From contig JAHIQI010000072.1 of the NCBI GenBank assembly GCA_018902755.1, positions 1-64,000 on the forward strand: a DNA stretch of 64,000 nt. The letters are read 5' to 3'. Under the pieces are notes generated by a model that saw only the letters and a list, made by a program, of their open reading frames with translations, was not told the origin of the DNA and made no database searches. Both the position numbers and the translations under genes were made by a program. Shown one piece after another: positions 34,609 through 43,436 of this stretch (the first letter of the stretch is position 1; each line of letters starts with the position of its first letter). Source of the stretch: Pseudomonadota bacterium (GTDB lineage Bacteria; Desulfobacterota; Desulfarculia; Desulfarculales; Desulfarculaceae).

Positions 34609-35424
34609 ATGCCGGGAGTGCGGGTTTGCCCTGCTTGTGGAGGCGATGAGTTCCGAAAGTCGAGAAAGCGGGGGACCTGGGAAATCCTGCTTAGTAAGGT
34701 GGGCATCAGGCCATATGTTTGCAAAACCTGCCGCACCCGGTTTTTCGGCAGCAAGGTCGGCGGCGTTCGCAACATAATCGCCTTTATATTTGTGCTGATC
34801 TTGGCCGGGGCCGGCGCCTGGTGGTACTTCGGCGGCGGCAAGACTCCGGCATCTCAAGCTAAAGTAGACAAAGCCCCCATAGAGGCCCAACCAGCCAAGC
34901 AGGCGGCGCAACTGCGCGGGCAGATCGCCGCCCTGGCCGGTAGCCTGGCGGAGATTCGCCGGGAAAAAACCGCCCTGGCCGTCGAACTGTCCCTCTTGCG
35001 CGACCAGTTGCAGGCGGCGAAAACCATCCCCGCCCAGCCTGTCCCCCAGGCCGCCAAAGAAGCGGCGCCGGCCCCACCGGAGGCGCGCACCCTGCTGGGC
35101 AGCGTGGGATTTTCTCCGGGTAGCGCCGAACTGGACCTGTCGGCCCGCAAGACCCTGGCCCAGATAGCCGCGCGGGCGGCCCAAATCCCCGGGGCGCGGG
35201 TGCTGGCCGAGGGCGCGGCCGACTCCTCCCCCATGGGGGCGCAAACCGCCGCCCGCTTTGGCGACAACGCCGGCCTGGCCATGGCCAGGTCCCTGAGCGT
35301 GTTCAGAGCCTTGCAACAGATGGGGGTGGAACAGGGGCGCATGGGCCTGGCCGCCTCGGTCCAGGCGGAATCGGCAAAAGACGCCGGGCGCACGGTGCGC
35401 ATCTGGCTGATACCGCCTTCCTAG
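34609..35424 (+). CDS. Zinc-ribbon, membrane-anchored protein with OmpA-like C-terminal domain
   Basis: 271 residues from the ATG at 34609 (preceded by GAGG). Order: an N-terminal four-cysteine zinc ribbon (CPACGG near 6 and CKTCRTRFFG near 38), a transmembrane helix (NIIAFIFVLILAGAGAWWYF, near 54-73), an Ala/Gln/Leu coiled-coil region, then an OmpA-like peptidoglycan-associating domain (LLGSVGFSPGSAELDLSA). The ribbon would be cytoplasmic and the OmpA-like domain periplasmic. Function unknown; the arrangement suggests a link between a cytosolic signal and the cell wall. Confidence 0.75.
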   Translation: MPGVRVCPACGGDEFRKSRKRGTWEILLSKVGIRPYVCKTCRTRFFGSKVGGVRNIIAFIFVLILAGAGAWWYFGGGKTPASQAKVDKAPIEAQPAKQAAQLRGQIAALAGSLAEIRREKTALAVELSLLRDQLQAAKTIPAQPVPQAAKEAAPAPPEARTLLGSVGFSPGSAELDLSARKTLAQIAARAAQIPGARVLAEGAADSSPMGAQTAARFGDNAGLAMARSLSVFRALQQMGVEQGRMGLAASVQAESAKDAGRTVRIWLIPPS

Positions 35425-35440
35425 GCTTCACCGCGCCCCA

Positions 35441-35475
35441 CAAAAAAACGCCGCCGACCCCAAGGGCCGGCGGCG
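35441..35475 (-). terminator. Intrinsic terminator after hisD
   Basis: 8-bp stem CGCCGCCG/CGGCGGCG (35449-35456, 35468-35475) followed by seven Ts on the minus strand. Also lies past the plus-strand OmpA-like gene. Confidence 0.86.
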
Positions 35476-35498
35476 CGATTCGTTCTTGTGGCGGGCGT

Positions 35499-36791
35499 CT
35501 AGCTTTCCAGGCGCTTGCGGATGCACATGGCGTGGATGGGCAGGCCCTCGGCCTCGGCCAGGGTGGTGATGGTCTCGCCCAGCGAGGCCAGGCCCTCCTT
35601 GGTCAGGTACTGGTAGGTGGGCTTCTTGATGAAGTCGTCCACGCTCAGGCCGCTGAAGCTGAGCGCCGCCTGGCCGGTGGGTAGGACGTGGTTGGTGCCA
35701 GAAGCGTAGTCGCCCACTGGAACCGGGGCCCAGGGGCCCATGAAGATGCTGCCCGCGTGGCGCACCTTCTGCAGGGTCAGGAAGGGATCGGCGGTGACGA
35801 TCTCCAGGTGCTCGGCCGCGTACTGATTGGTGAACTCGATGGCCGCCTCGATGTCCTCGGCCACCAGGATGGCGCAGTAGCGCATGGCCTGGTCCATGAT
35901 CTCGGTGCGAGGCATGCTGGGGTAGAGCCGCTCGATCTCATCGCACACCGCCTGGGCCAACTCGGGATCGTCGGTGACCATCACCGCAGCCGCGTCGGGA
36001 TCGTGCTCCACCTGGCTCAGGAAGTCCAGGGCCAGGAACTCGGGCCGGGCCGTGGAGTCGGCCAAGAGCAGGGCCTCGGAAGGCCCGGCCGGGGAGTCGA
36101 TGTCCACCTGGCCGTAGACCAGCATCTTGGCCGCGGTCACGTACTTGTTGCCCGGCCCCACGATCTTGGCCACCTTTTCGATGGTGTCGGTGCCGTAGGC
36201 CAGGGCGCCCACCGCCCAGGGGCCGCCGATCTTGTAGACTTCCTTGACCCCGGCGATGTCGCAGGCTACCAGGGTGTAGGCGTTGGCCACCAGGCCGTCG
36301 TCGGGCGGGGTGGTCACCACCACCCGTTTGACCCCGGCCACCACGGCGGGAAGGATGGTCATCAAAACGCTGGAGGGGTAGGCCGCGCGCCGTCCGGGCA
36401 CGTAGCAGCCAGCCGAGTCCAGGGGGGTGTTCTTGCGGCCGGCGATGATGCCGGGCATCACTTCCATCTGCCACTGGGGCCGGTCCAACTGGGCCGTGTG
36501 GAAGGTGACCACGTTCTTGGCGGCTATCTTCAAATGGTCCACCACGTTCTGGGGAACCTGGCGGTAGGCGTCCTCTATCTCCTGTGGCGTGACCAGGAAA
36601 TCCTCGGCTTTCAGATCGCCCTTCAGCTTGAGGTAGTGCTCCACGTTGACCGCGTCGCCGCGCTGGCGGATGTCGTCCAAGATGGCCTTGGTGGAGTTGT
36701 AAATTTCCGAAACGTCCTGCATGGACCGGCGCATGATGGTGTCCAGGCGCTCCGGGCTGAGATCGGCAATCTTTTCTGGATTCAGTCGCAT
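35499..36791 (-). CDS. hisD: Histidinol dehydrogenase
   Basis: Catalyses the last two oxidations of histidine biosynthesis, histidinol to histidine, with NAD and Zn. 430 residues, normal length. Landmarks: YVPGRRAAYPSSVLM (near 128-142), KIGGPWAVGALAYGT (near 188-202), VGPGNKYVTAAK (near 213-224), the active-site QVEHDPDA segment (near 262-269) and SGTNHVLPTG (near 368-377). No other his gene is in the window, so hisD is detached from the pathway operon here. Confidence 0.97.
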   Translation of the reverse strand: MRLNPEKIADLSPERLDTIMRRSMQDVSEIYNSTKAILDDIRQRGDAVNVEHYLKLKGDLKAEDFLVTPQEIEDAYRQVPQNVVDHLKIAAKNVVTFHTAQLDRPQWQMEVMPGIIAGRKNTPLDSAGCYVPGRRAAYPSSVLMTILPAVVAGVKRVVVTTPPDDGLVANAYTLVACDIAGVKEVYKIGGPWAVGALAYGTDTIEKVAKIVGPGNKYVTAAKMLVYGQVDIDSPAGPSEALLLADSTARPEFLALDFLSQVEHDPDAAAVMVTDDPELAQAVCDEIERLYPSMPRTEIMDQAMRYCAILVAEDIEAAIEFTNQYAAEHLEIVTADPFLTLQKVRHAGSIFMGPWAPVPVGDYASGTNHVLPTGQAALSFSGLSVDDFIKKPTYQYLTKEGLASLGETITTLAEAEGLPIHAMCIRKRLES

Positions 36792-36874
36792 AACCTAACT
36801 ATCTCCATGAATGGCAAATTCTTCGGTAGGAGAAAATACCAGCAGTACGCGGCCTTGGCAAGGGCGGCCGGCGC

Positions 36875-37387
36875 TCAGGAAAGTTGAGCCAGATAATCCC
36901 TAAGGGCCTGGGCGGTGGATTCGTAGCCCAACTCCTCCCAAGGCAGCTCCTCGGGCGCGAAGGCCTGCATCTCCAGGGCCTCAGCGCCAGCCTTGAGGCG
37001 GCCGCCGTTGGCGCTGGCGGTGTAAACCACCAGGACCCAGGGATAACCCGGGTAGGAATAGACCCCCAGCAGGCCGGTCAACTCCACCTCCAGCCCGGTC
37101 TCCTCCGCCACTTCCCGCAGGGCCGCCTCGGGCACCACCTCGCCGCGGTCCACGTGGCCACCGGGTAAAATCCACTTGCCGTAGGCGCGGTCCCTTTGGG
37201 CCCGGCGAAGGAGCAGGACCCCTTGTTTGGTGTCCACCACCACCGCGGCGGCCACCTTGGGGTCTTCGTACACCGGCAGGCCGCAGGAGGTGCAGGTATA
37301 GGGCGCTCCGCCGGGGTTGAGCCCCTTGGTGGAGATCAGGGCGCCGCCGCAAGCAGCGCAAAAACGGGGTGTGATGGGATGGGCCAT
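36875..37387 (-). CDS. Nudix hydrolase with N-terminal zinc ribbon
   Basis: 170 residues. A zinc ribbon (FCAACGG near 9-15 and YTCTSCGLP near 31-39) precedes a Nudix domain whose box GGHVDRGEVVPEAALREVAEETGL begins near residue 77 and matches GX5EX7REUXEEXGU. Such enzymes hydrolyse NADH, ADP-ribose or related nucleotide sugars. The exact substrate cannot be told. It lies 83 bp before the hisD start on the same strand. Confidence 0.85.
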   Translation of the reverse strand: MAHPITPRFCAACGGALISTKGLNPGGAPYTCTSCGLPVYEDPKVAAAVVVDTKQGVLLLRRAQRDRAYGKWILPGGHVDRGEVVPEAALREVAEETGLEVELTGLLGVYSYPGYPWVLVVYTASANGGRLKAGAEALEMQAFAPEELPWEELGYESTAQALRDYLAQLS

Positions 37388-37413
37388 GGTGTCAGTCGCA
37401 CTCGGAATCTATA

Positions 37414-38259
37414 TTAGTCCCGGCGTTTGACCAGGGTGACCTGGTTGCCGGCTTGGTTGTAAGTAACTTCGTCCATGATGGCGTTGGCCAGGAAAATGCC
37501 CCGGCCCCGCTCGCTCAACAGGTACTCGTTGGAGGTGGGGTTGAGCAGGCGGCCGTGATTGAAGCCCGCCCCCTGGTCGCTTACCGTGGCTTGCATCCGG
37601 CCGCTGTCCAAAACGACCTCGACCTCCACGAACTTGCTCTCGTCCCAACGGTTGCCGTGTTCCATGGCGTTGGTGATGGCTTCGGCCAGAGCCAGCTTGA
37701 GGTTGTTCTCCAGGTCGTGCTTGGCGAAACCGACAGCCACCGCGGACAAGGATATCTGATAAACCAGATCCTGCACACATCCGGGGTTGCTGGGGGCGCG
37801 CATGCGGGTGGTCTGGCACACCGCGGGCAGAGCGCATCCCTTGGGGCGGATGCAGGCCAGGCTGAGGGTCTTGCTGACCACCTGATCCAGGATGTCCAGG
37901 TCCAGGGGCTTGGCCAAAAAGTTCTCCGCCCCCGCTTTCAGGGCGTCCACCACCATAGATGCCTCGTCGTAACCGCTGATCATGACCACCGGCAGGCGGG
38001 GGTTCATGTCCTTGATGGCCTTGAGCAGCTGCATGCCGTCCAGGTGGGGCATGCGCACGTCGCTGATGACCAGGTCGCAGGTATGGCCTCGCAGGAACTC
38101 CAGGGCGTCCCTGCCGTTGGCGGCGGTGGAAACCTCGTAGCCCTTTTCCGAAAGCAGCCGGGCCAGCAACTCGATGATCATGGACTCGTCGTCCACCACC
38201 AGGATGTGGTAGCTCTCCTGGGGCAAGGAGGGAGCTTGGCTGCGGCGCGAGGATGTCAT
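37414..38259 (-). CDS. Response regulator with HATPase (RsbW-like anti-sigma) domain
   Basis: 281 residues. A receiver domain at about 17-132 has the acidic pair VVDDES, the phospho-acceptor Asp in VISDVRMPHLDG and the lysine in FLAKPLDL. It is joined to a HATPase_c domain of the RsbW serine-kinase type (AEAITNAMEHGNRWD near 196-210 and DQGAGFN near 234-240). Likely phosphorylates a STAS-domain antagonist (such as the gene at 39746-40057) in a partner switch. It follows the PP2C frame with no gap. Confidence 0.85.
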   Translation of the reverse strand: MTSSRRSQAPSLPQESYHILVVDDESMIIELLARLLSEKGYEVSTAANGRDALEFLRGHTCDLVISDVRMPHLDGMQLLKAIKDMNPRLPVVMISGYDEASMVVDALKAGAENFLAKPLDLDILDQVVSKTLSLACIRPKGCALPAVCQTTRMRAPSNPGCVQDLVYQISLSAVAVGFAKHDLENNLKLALAEAITNAMEHGNRWDESKFVEVEVVLDSGRMQATVSDQGAGFNHGRLLNPTSNEYLLSERGRGIFLANAIMDEVTYNQAGNQVTLVKRRD

Positions 38260-38883
38260 TCAGAAATCCATGATGATAACAGCGACGTCATCGGGTAGAT
38301 GATCGCCGTCACACTGGCCCAACTCCAAGGCCAGTTGGCCGGCCAGCTTGCTGGCTTCCAGTGCGCGGTGCTGTTCAAGCAACTGTTTCAGGCGCTCCGT
38401 GCCCATGGGCTCTCCCAGGGCGTTGGGTGCGTCCACCAATCCATCCGTATATATGACCAGGCGTTGGCCGCCGGTCAGTTGCGATTGCCTATCACAGTAT
38501 TGTAGCAGGGCCTGATCGTTTGAAAACACCCCCAAGAAGGGGCTGGACTGTTCCAGGGTGGTCACCTCTCCGGACTGGTCTTGCAGCAGGGGGGAGGGGT
38601 GGCCGGCCAGGCACCAACGCAGAATGTTGTTCCGGGGGGCGTAGCGGCCCAGAAAGGTGGTTACGAACACGTCATCCGGGGTGAGGCGCAGGAGGTCCTC
38701 GTTCAAAAGCTTCAGCACCCTGGCCGGGGAATAGTGGCTCCCCAGATAGCGCGGCACCAGGGCCTTTAAGATGCTGGCGGTCATGGCCGAGGCCACCCCG
38801 TGGCCGGAGACGTCGGCCACCACCAGGCCCAGGTCCCCTCCGGGAAGCTCGAAAAAGTCGAAGTAGTCCCCCGCCCACTCCGC
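38260..38883 (-). pseudogene. PP2C/RsbU phosphatase half of a frameshifted receiver-phosphatase gene
   Basis: In this frame the protein reads AEWAGDYFDFFELPGGDLG, then VADVSGHGVASAMTAS, the PP2C core typical of RsbU/SpoIIE, and continues to VAVIIMDF. It has no start of its own apart from a GTG inside the domain. The receiver domain lies upstream in the adjacent frame. Removing one base of a GG pair near 38884-38885 (plus strand) restores a continuous FKPCAEWAGDYFD reading, so the gene is broken by a single-base shift or the base is a sequencing error. Expected role: dephosphorylate the STAS antagonist. Confidence 0.75.
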
Positions 38884-39439
38884 GGCAGGGCTTGAAAAGC
38901 CAGGCGGCCTTGAGCCCTGGAAGTTCTTTCTGCTTGGGCAGCAGGAACTGCTGGTAGCGGGCGGCCAACTCCAACTCGTCGGCCATTATCTGGTTCTTGG
39001 CCCGGAGGTCGGCCATCATGCGCTTGGCGTTCACCGCGTTGCGGATTTTGAGCGGCAGCACCAACTTCAGGTCCACCTCGCTGAGGGGCTTGACGAAATA
39101 GCCGTAGCAGTCCATGGCCAGCACCTTGGTCAGGGACTCCACGTCGTCCAAGGAGCTGTTGACGATGACCGGGATTCCCCTGGCCTCGGGGTTGCCCATG
39201 CGCCATTGCAGGAAGGTGAACCCGTCCATCACCGGCATCATAAGGTCCAGGAGGATCAGGTCCACTTCGGGATTACGGCTCAGTATTTCCATGGCCTCCT
39301 GTCCGTGGGAGGCCTCGAAAAAGCGGTAGCCCTCTTGGGAAAGGCTTTCGGTGAGCAGATTGCGGTTCAGCCGGGAGTCGTCCACCACCAGGATGGAGGC
39401 CGGCGGGTCCCATGTCCCTTGGCTCCAGTTGTGGCTCAT
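38672..39439 (-). CDS. Response-regulator half of the frameshifted receiver-phosphatase gene
   Basis: From the Met at 39439 (after AGGAAGCAAGCCCC) a receiver domain is clear: LVVDDSRLNRNLL, LILLDLMMPVMDG with the phospho-acceptor Asp, and FVKPLSEVDL. A linker helix follows (RAKNQIMADELELAARYQQF), then LKAAWLFKPC. Beyond that the frame is nonsense (Gly/Pro/Arg-rich) because of the one-base shift near 38884, and it ends at 38672 inside the phosphatase part. As translated it would give a receiver without catalytic domain. Confidence 0.75.
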   Translation of the reverse strand: MSHNWSQGTWDPPASILVVDDSRLNRNLLTESLSQEGYRFFEASHGQEAMEILSRNPEVDLILLDLMMPVMDGFTFLQWRMGNPEARGIPVIVNSSLDDVESLTKVLAMDCYGYFVKPLSEVDLKLVLPLKIRNAVNAKRMMADLRAKNQIMADELELAARYQQFLLPKQKELPGLKAAWLFKPCRGVGGGLLRLFRASRRGPGPGGGRRLRPRGGLGHDRQHLKGPGAALSGEPLFPGQGAEAFERGPPAPHPG

Positions 39440-39745
39440 GGGGCTTGCTTCCTGGGCGCGGGTGGCCGGTCCGATATGCTCTACGCGCAAGATGTCTTCC
39501 TCCTGCCCCGGAGCGGTCCCTTTGGCGAGCCCTTGGGGCGGATTCGGCTCTGCCGGATGGATTTTGATTTTGGGCAGGCGGTGTCTATCTGGTGTGCTGG
39601 GGAAAAATAAGCCCGGGCCTTGCGGTCCGGGCAGGCGGCCCCTATTGGGGCCGTTTGGGGCACGTGTGGTTGTTTGGCCTCTAGGCGGCCGATCGAGGCA
39701 GGCTCTTGGTCAAAGGGCGGTTGATCCGACAAAAGGGCAGCCCAT
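39440..39745. other. Gap between the STAS gene and the receiver-phosphatase gene
   Basis: No gene supported. It contains the STAS terminator (39603-39632), a second hairpin CGGCCCC/GGGGCCG near 39643, and presumably the promoter of the receiver-phosphatase gene. A minus-strand 83-codon frame here has no ribosome-binding site and atypical composition. Confidence 0.4.
39603..39632 (-). terminator. Intrinsic terminator of the STAS gene
   Basis: 9-bp stem GCCCGGGCC/GGTCCGGGC (one G-T wobble) followed on the minus strand by TTATTTTT. Confidence 0.78.
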
Positions 39746-40057
39746 TCAGGAGGCCAGGGATATCTGGAAAATCTTGTCCAGTTTGACCACTTTGAACATG
39801 GTGTAGATATCCTTGGACATGTTGTCTATGCGCACGGTCCCGCCGTGAGGGGCCAAATTTTTGTAAAGCAGCAACAGCTTCCCGATGCCTGAACTGCCGA
39901 TAAAAGTCACGCCGCTGAAGTCCAAGACGACTTCCTTGAGGGCGGCCAGATCGAGATCCAGAAAACGCCTTTTCATTTCCTCGGCGCCACGTTCATCGAT
40001 GTTGCCGGCGATTTCTACGCGTACCTGATTATCTTGGGCAACGACGTTAAGTTCCAT
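39746..40057 (-). CDS. STAS-domain anti-sigma-factor antagonist (RsbV/SpoIIAA type)
   Basis: 103 residues, a complete STAS domain. The regulatory serine is in FIGSSGIGKLLLLY (near 52-65), the phosphorylation site of the family. With the neighbouring HATPase kinase and PP2C phosphatase it makes a full partner-switching set. The target (sigma factor or enzyme) is not in the window. Start follows TAGGAGAGGCA. Confidence 0.9.
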   Translation of the reverse strand: MELNVVAQDNQVRVEIAGNIDERGAEEMKRRFLDLDLAALKEVVLDFSGVTFIGSSGIGKLLLLYKNLAPHGGTVRIDNMSKDIYTMFKVVKLDKIFQISLAS

Positions 40058-40193
40058 TGCCTCTCCTAACCTGCAAAAGAACGGCCTGGCTGCGGACCGG
40101 CCATGGGGCGGGACTCCTACTGTGAATGTTTATCTATAACAAAACCGATTACGGGGCGCAACGGTAAAAGTCAGAGTTAAAACGGGGTTAGAG

Positions 40194-41390
40194 TCAGTTA
40201 ACCGGCTTGGCGGGCTGGGCGGTCCCCGGCTTTGGAAGGGCGATGGTCAGATTAAGGCGGCGTCCGTCCCGCTCCAGCAGATAAGTGTGCGGCGCGAAAG
40301 GGGCCGCCTTGATGGCGTCATGGATGCCCTTGGGTGAGGTAAGGGGTTTTTCGTCCACCGCCAAGAGCAGGTCGCCGGGCAAAACCCCGGCTTTTTGGGC
40401 CGGGCTGCCTGGGATAATCCTTTTTACCACCAGCCCGCCGTTCTCGACCCCCAGCAGCAGCCCCAGGCGCGGGGGCGGCGGCGGGGCGGGAGTGGAAACG
40501 GCCAGGAGATTGGCAGGGGCGTTTTTAGCGGCCATGACCATGGCCTGGGCCCCTTGGGCGCTCACCGGCAGGATGATCAGGGGCGCCGCTCCGGGCAGAC
40601 GCCGGGCTATGCGCGGGGGCAGGCCCATGTCTCCGGCCAGGTGCCCGGCCCCGGCCAGGACCAGGCCCCGTTTGCCGCCGTCTGGCCAGGGGTCCAGGCG
40701 CAGGGAAAGGTTGTGGGCCATGGTCTCGTCGCGCACCACCTGGGCCGCGAAAAAGTTCTCCTGGGCCTGGGGGTCCTTTACGCCGTGGAAGGCGAACTGG
40801 CGGGCCACCTTTTCCCGGTAGGCCGGGTCGTCCAGGTTCAGAGATGGGGCGATGGAGGCCCGCTGCTCAGGGGTGAGCGACTTCAGGCCGCCCGCGGCCA
40901 CCTGGCGCACCACGCCCTGGGGGGCGTTGAGGGCCACCAGGATGAGGCCCTTGGCCCGCACCTCGGCAAAGATGGGAGCCACCATCTTCCAGGGAAAGCC
41001 CCAGCTCTGGTCCCATTTCACCTGGGCGTGGAACTCTTCCAGGGTGATCTTGCCTGCGGACAGGGCGTCGCAGGCGGTCTGGGCGTCCTGCTGCAGCCAT
41101 TCCACCCCCACCACCAGCGGCCCCTGGGCGGCCATAAGCTTGAGCACTCGTAGCTGGACAGCGTGGTGGCCGGGGTGGTCGTGGCGCTCGCCCACCAGCA
41201 CCACCCTGGCCTGGGTCAGGCGGCGGGTCAGCTCCTCTTGGCTCAGGGGCCGGGGATCGGGCGGGGCCAGATAGTCCCCCGGAGCCAAGGCGCGAGGCGG
41301 CGTCTGGTTCATACCCGCGCAGCCCACGGCCAAGGCCAGGACGGCCAAGGCCAGGCCCGCCCAAAGCCGCTGGCGCCGCCGGCGTCCCAA
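40194..41390 (-). CDS. ChaN-like/DUF399 lipoprotein with C-terminal PDZ domain
   Basis: 398 residues. A lipobox-like LAVGC lies near residue 24, suggesting a lipoprotein. The ChaN-like domain is seen in VVLVGERHDHPGHH (near 69-82), VVGVEWLQQDAQ (near 97-108) and LVLAGAGHLAGDMG. A PDZ-like domain occupies about 300-390 (PAQKAGVLPGDLLLAVDEKP). ChaN of Campylobacter binds haem and the fold contains a TIKI/erythromycin-esterase-like core. Its end overlaps no gene and the M23 gene lies four bp upstream. Confidence 0.75.
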   Translation of the reverse strand: MGRRRRQRLWAGLALAVLALAVGCAGMNQTPPRALAPGDYLAPPDPRPLSQEELTRRLTQARVVLVGERHDHPGHHAVQLRVLKLMAAQGPLVVGVEWLQQDAQTACDALSAGKITLEEFHAQVKWDQSWGFPWKMVAPIFAEVRAKGLILVALNAPQGVVRQVAAGGLKSLTPEQRASIAPSLNLDDPAYREKVARQFAFHGVKDPQAQENFFAAQVVRDETMAHNLSLRLDPWPDGGKRGLVLAGAGHLAGDMGLPPRIARRLPGAAPLIILPVSAQGAQAMVMAAKNAPANLLAVSTPAPPPPPRLGLLLGVENGGLVVKRIIPGSPAQKAGVLPGDLLLAVDEKPLTSPKGIHDAIKAAPFAPHTYLLERDGRRLNLTIALPKPGTAQPAKPVN

Positions 41391-41394
41391 GGTC

Positions 41395-42765
41395 CTATTG
41401 CTGGCCCGGGGGCAAGGGCTGGTTCAGCCCGGCCTCGCTGAAGCGCAGCAGCACGTTGTCCTGCACCCAGTGGGGGTCCCACCACTCGGTGGGGTTCACG
41501 AACACCCCGCCCACCAGGACGGAGAAGTGCAAATGGTCGCCCAGGGCCAGGCCGGTCATGCCCGACAGGCCGATGACCTGGCCGCGGCTCACCTCGTCGC
41601 CCGGCTTCACCCGCAGCTCGGACAGGTGGCCGTAAAGGCTGGCCAGGCCCTGGCCATGGCTGAGGATTACGCAGTTGCCGTAGATGCCCCGCTTGGCGGC
41701 GTAGCGCACGATGCCCTTGGCCGCGGCCTTCACTGGGCTGCGCTCGGTGTGGGCCAGATCCTGGCCCAGGTGCACGCTGCGGCTGACCACGTTCTTGTCC
41801 AGCACGTATTCCCGGCGGTCGCCAAAGGCGGCCTTGGGCGCGCCCAGGGGGCGCTCCAGGGTTTTTTGCCAGAGCTGGTAGGGCTGGCTGGGCAGGGCGG
41901 CCTTGGCGATCTCGGCGTTGTCCAACTGGCGCAGCTCTTGGTTGATCCACAGGAACTTGGCCAGGGCCGTCTGCCGGTCGGGCGGAATCTGGTCCGCGAA
42001 GCGGGCGGCCACCCGGTTCATGAAGCTCTCGTTGAGGTTGATGATGTCGGTCTTGAAGTTTTTCCAGCGCACCTTCACGTTGAGCGGCATCTGGACCTGG
42101 TTGCCGGCCGCGTCCTGGGCCCACAAATCGATGTTCACGCCTTTGGGATTGCCGTCGGCATAGGCGAAATAGCACAGCTTGGTGTTCGGCTGCTGGGGCC
42201 AGGGGGAGCAGCCCTGGAATACCTGATCGCCCACCCGCACCCCGTGGCTGGCCTCGGCCTCGTTGACCGTGTACACGGCCAGGCCGGTGCCGCCCCGGTT
42301 CAGGCGGACGATCTGGCTGAGGGAGCTAAGCTGCGGCGGGGTGGTGTCCACCATCACCGGGAACTCTTTGATAACGGTGTTGCCCTTCATCCAGTTACGC
42401 CAGGAGCGGTCCGCAGCCTCCACCACCAGGGTGGCCTTGCCCTGGCGCATACCCATCTCCAGGGGGTTGATGGCCAGCTTGAGCGAGGCCACCGGCGCGC
42501 CGGGGGCGTCAAAGGCCTGGTTCAGCACCACCCCCTTGCGCTCGTTCTGCTGCATGGTGACCCGCACCCAGGCCAGGCCCCGGCCTTGGTCGCTCACCCT
42601 GAGGAACACGGTATTGCTCTTGCCCAGGTACTTGACGGGCTTTTCCAGGGCTAACTGGGGGGGCTCGCCTTCCAGGTGAGGCCAGACATAAAAAGCCCCG
42701 GCGCCCAAAAGGACCAATATCAGGATGAGGATGATCAGCCAGAGGCGGCTTTTTCCGCGGGTCAT
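41395..42765 (-). CDS. M23 (LytM-type) metallopeptidase, membrane-anchored
   Basis: 456 residues. An N-terminal transmembrane helix (LWLIILILILVLLGAGAFYV) and a long periplasmic beta-rich region precede a C-terminal peptidase_M23 domain. Catalytic zinc motifs are HLGQDLA (HxxxD, near 339-345) and GDHLHFSV (HxH, near 418-425). Likely cuts peptidoglycan cross-bridges or acts as an activator. The four-bp gap to the ChaN-like gene suggests one transcript. Confidence 0.88.
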   Translation of the reverse strand: MTRGKSRLWLIILILILVLLGAGAFYVWPHLEGEPPQLALEKPVKYLGKSNTVFLRVSDQGRGLAWVRVTMQQNERKGVVLNQAFDAPGAPVASLKLAINPLEMGMRQGKATLVVEAADRSWRNWMKGNTVIKEFPVMVDTTPPQLSSLSQIVRLNRGGTGLAVYTVNEAEASHGVRVGDQVFQGCSPWPQQPNTKLCYFAYADGNPKGVNIDLWAQDAAGNQVQMPLNVKVRWKNFKTDIINLNESFMNRVAARFADQIPPDRQTALAKFLWINQELRQLDNAEIAKAALPSQPYQLWQKTLERPLGAPKAAFGDRREYVLDKNVVSRSVHLGQDLAHTERSPVKAAAKGIVRYAAKRGIYGNCVILSHGQGLASLYGHLSELRVKPGDEVSRGQVIGLSGMTGLALGDHLHFSVLVGGVFVNPTEWWDPHWVQDNVLLRFSEAGLNQPLPPGQQ

Positions 42766-42901
42766 GTAGTTGTGCTCCCTTGCCGAAATGGAGGAGTTGG
42801 TGCTTACTCAAAAAAGGTTAGGCTAGGCCAGGGTCACTGTCAAGGATGCAGGCTCCGGGAAGCGGCTTGCCGGTCCGCATTCATGGCCGTAATATTACTT
42901 C

Positions 42902-43429
42902 ATGATCGAATCTATCAACGGCAAAACGCCCATAGTGGACCCCAGCGCCTTCATCGCGCCGGGCGCGGTGGTCCTGGGCGACGTGGAGTTGGGTCCTGAG
43001 GTCAGCGTGTGGTACGGGTGCGTGCTGCGCGGCGACATCAACTGGATCCGGGTGGGCGCGAGAACCAACCTGCAGGACGGCTCGGTCATCCATGTGTCCC
43101 ACACCGGCCAGGGCACCCTGGTGGGCAGCGAGGTGGTGGTGGGGCACCGGGTGGTGCTGCATTCGTGCACCGTGGGCGACCAGGTGCTCATCGGCATGGG
43201 CGCGGTGGTGCTGGACCGGGCCCAAGTGGGGGATGGGGCCATCGTGGCCGCCGGGGCGGTGGTGCCGCCGGGCATGATCGTGCCGCCGGACACCATGGTG
43301 GCTGGGATTCCCGCCAAGGTCATCCGTCCGGTTACCCCGGAACAGCGCCAGGCCACCGTGGCCACCATGGAGCGCTACCTCAAGGCCATGGCCATGCACA
43401 AGCAAATGCTCTCCGGCGAGGGGCGGTAG
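42902..43429 (+). CDS. Gamma carbonic anhydrase-like left-handed beta-helix protein
   Basis: 175 residues of hexapeptide repeats (YrdA/CaiE/gamma-CA family). Histidines consistent with the zinc site are in SVIHVSHTGQG (near 61-71) and VVVGHRVVLHS (near 78-88). Acts as a trimer; carbonic anhydrase activity is known for some members but not shown here. The next gene starts seven bp later, so the two are coupled. Confidence 0.85.
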   Translation: MIESINGKTPIVDPSAFIAPGAVVLGDVELGPEVSVWYGCVLRGDINWIRVGARTNLQDGSVIHVSHTGQGTLVGSEVVVGHRVVLHSCTVGDQVLIGMGAVVLDRAQVGDGAIVAAGAVVPPGMIVPPDTMVAGIPAKVIRPVTPEQRQATVATMERYLKAMAMHKQMLSGEGR

Positions 43430-43436
43430 GCCCGGG

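Noticed and set aside
39481..39732. 83-codon minus-strand ORF in the gap before the STAS gene
   Set aside because: Contains the STAS terminator hairpin, lacks a ribosome-binding site and has no homologous motif.
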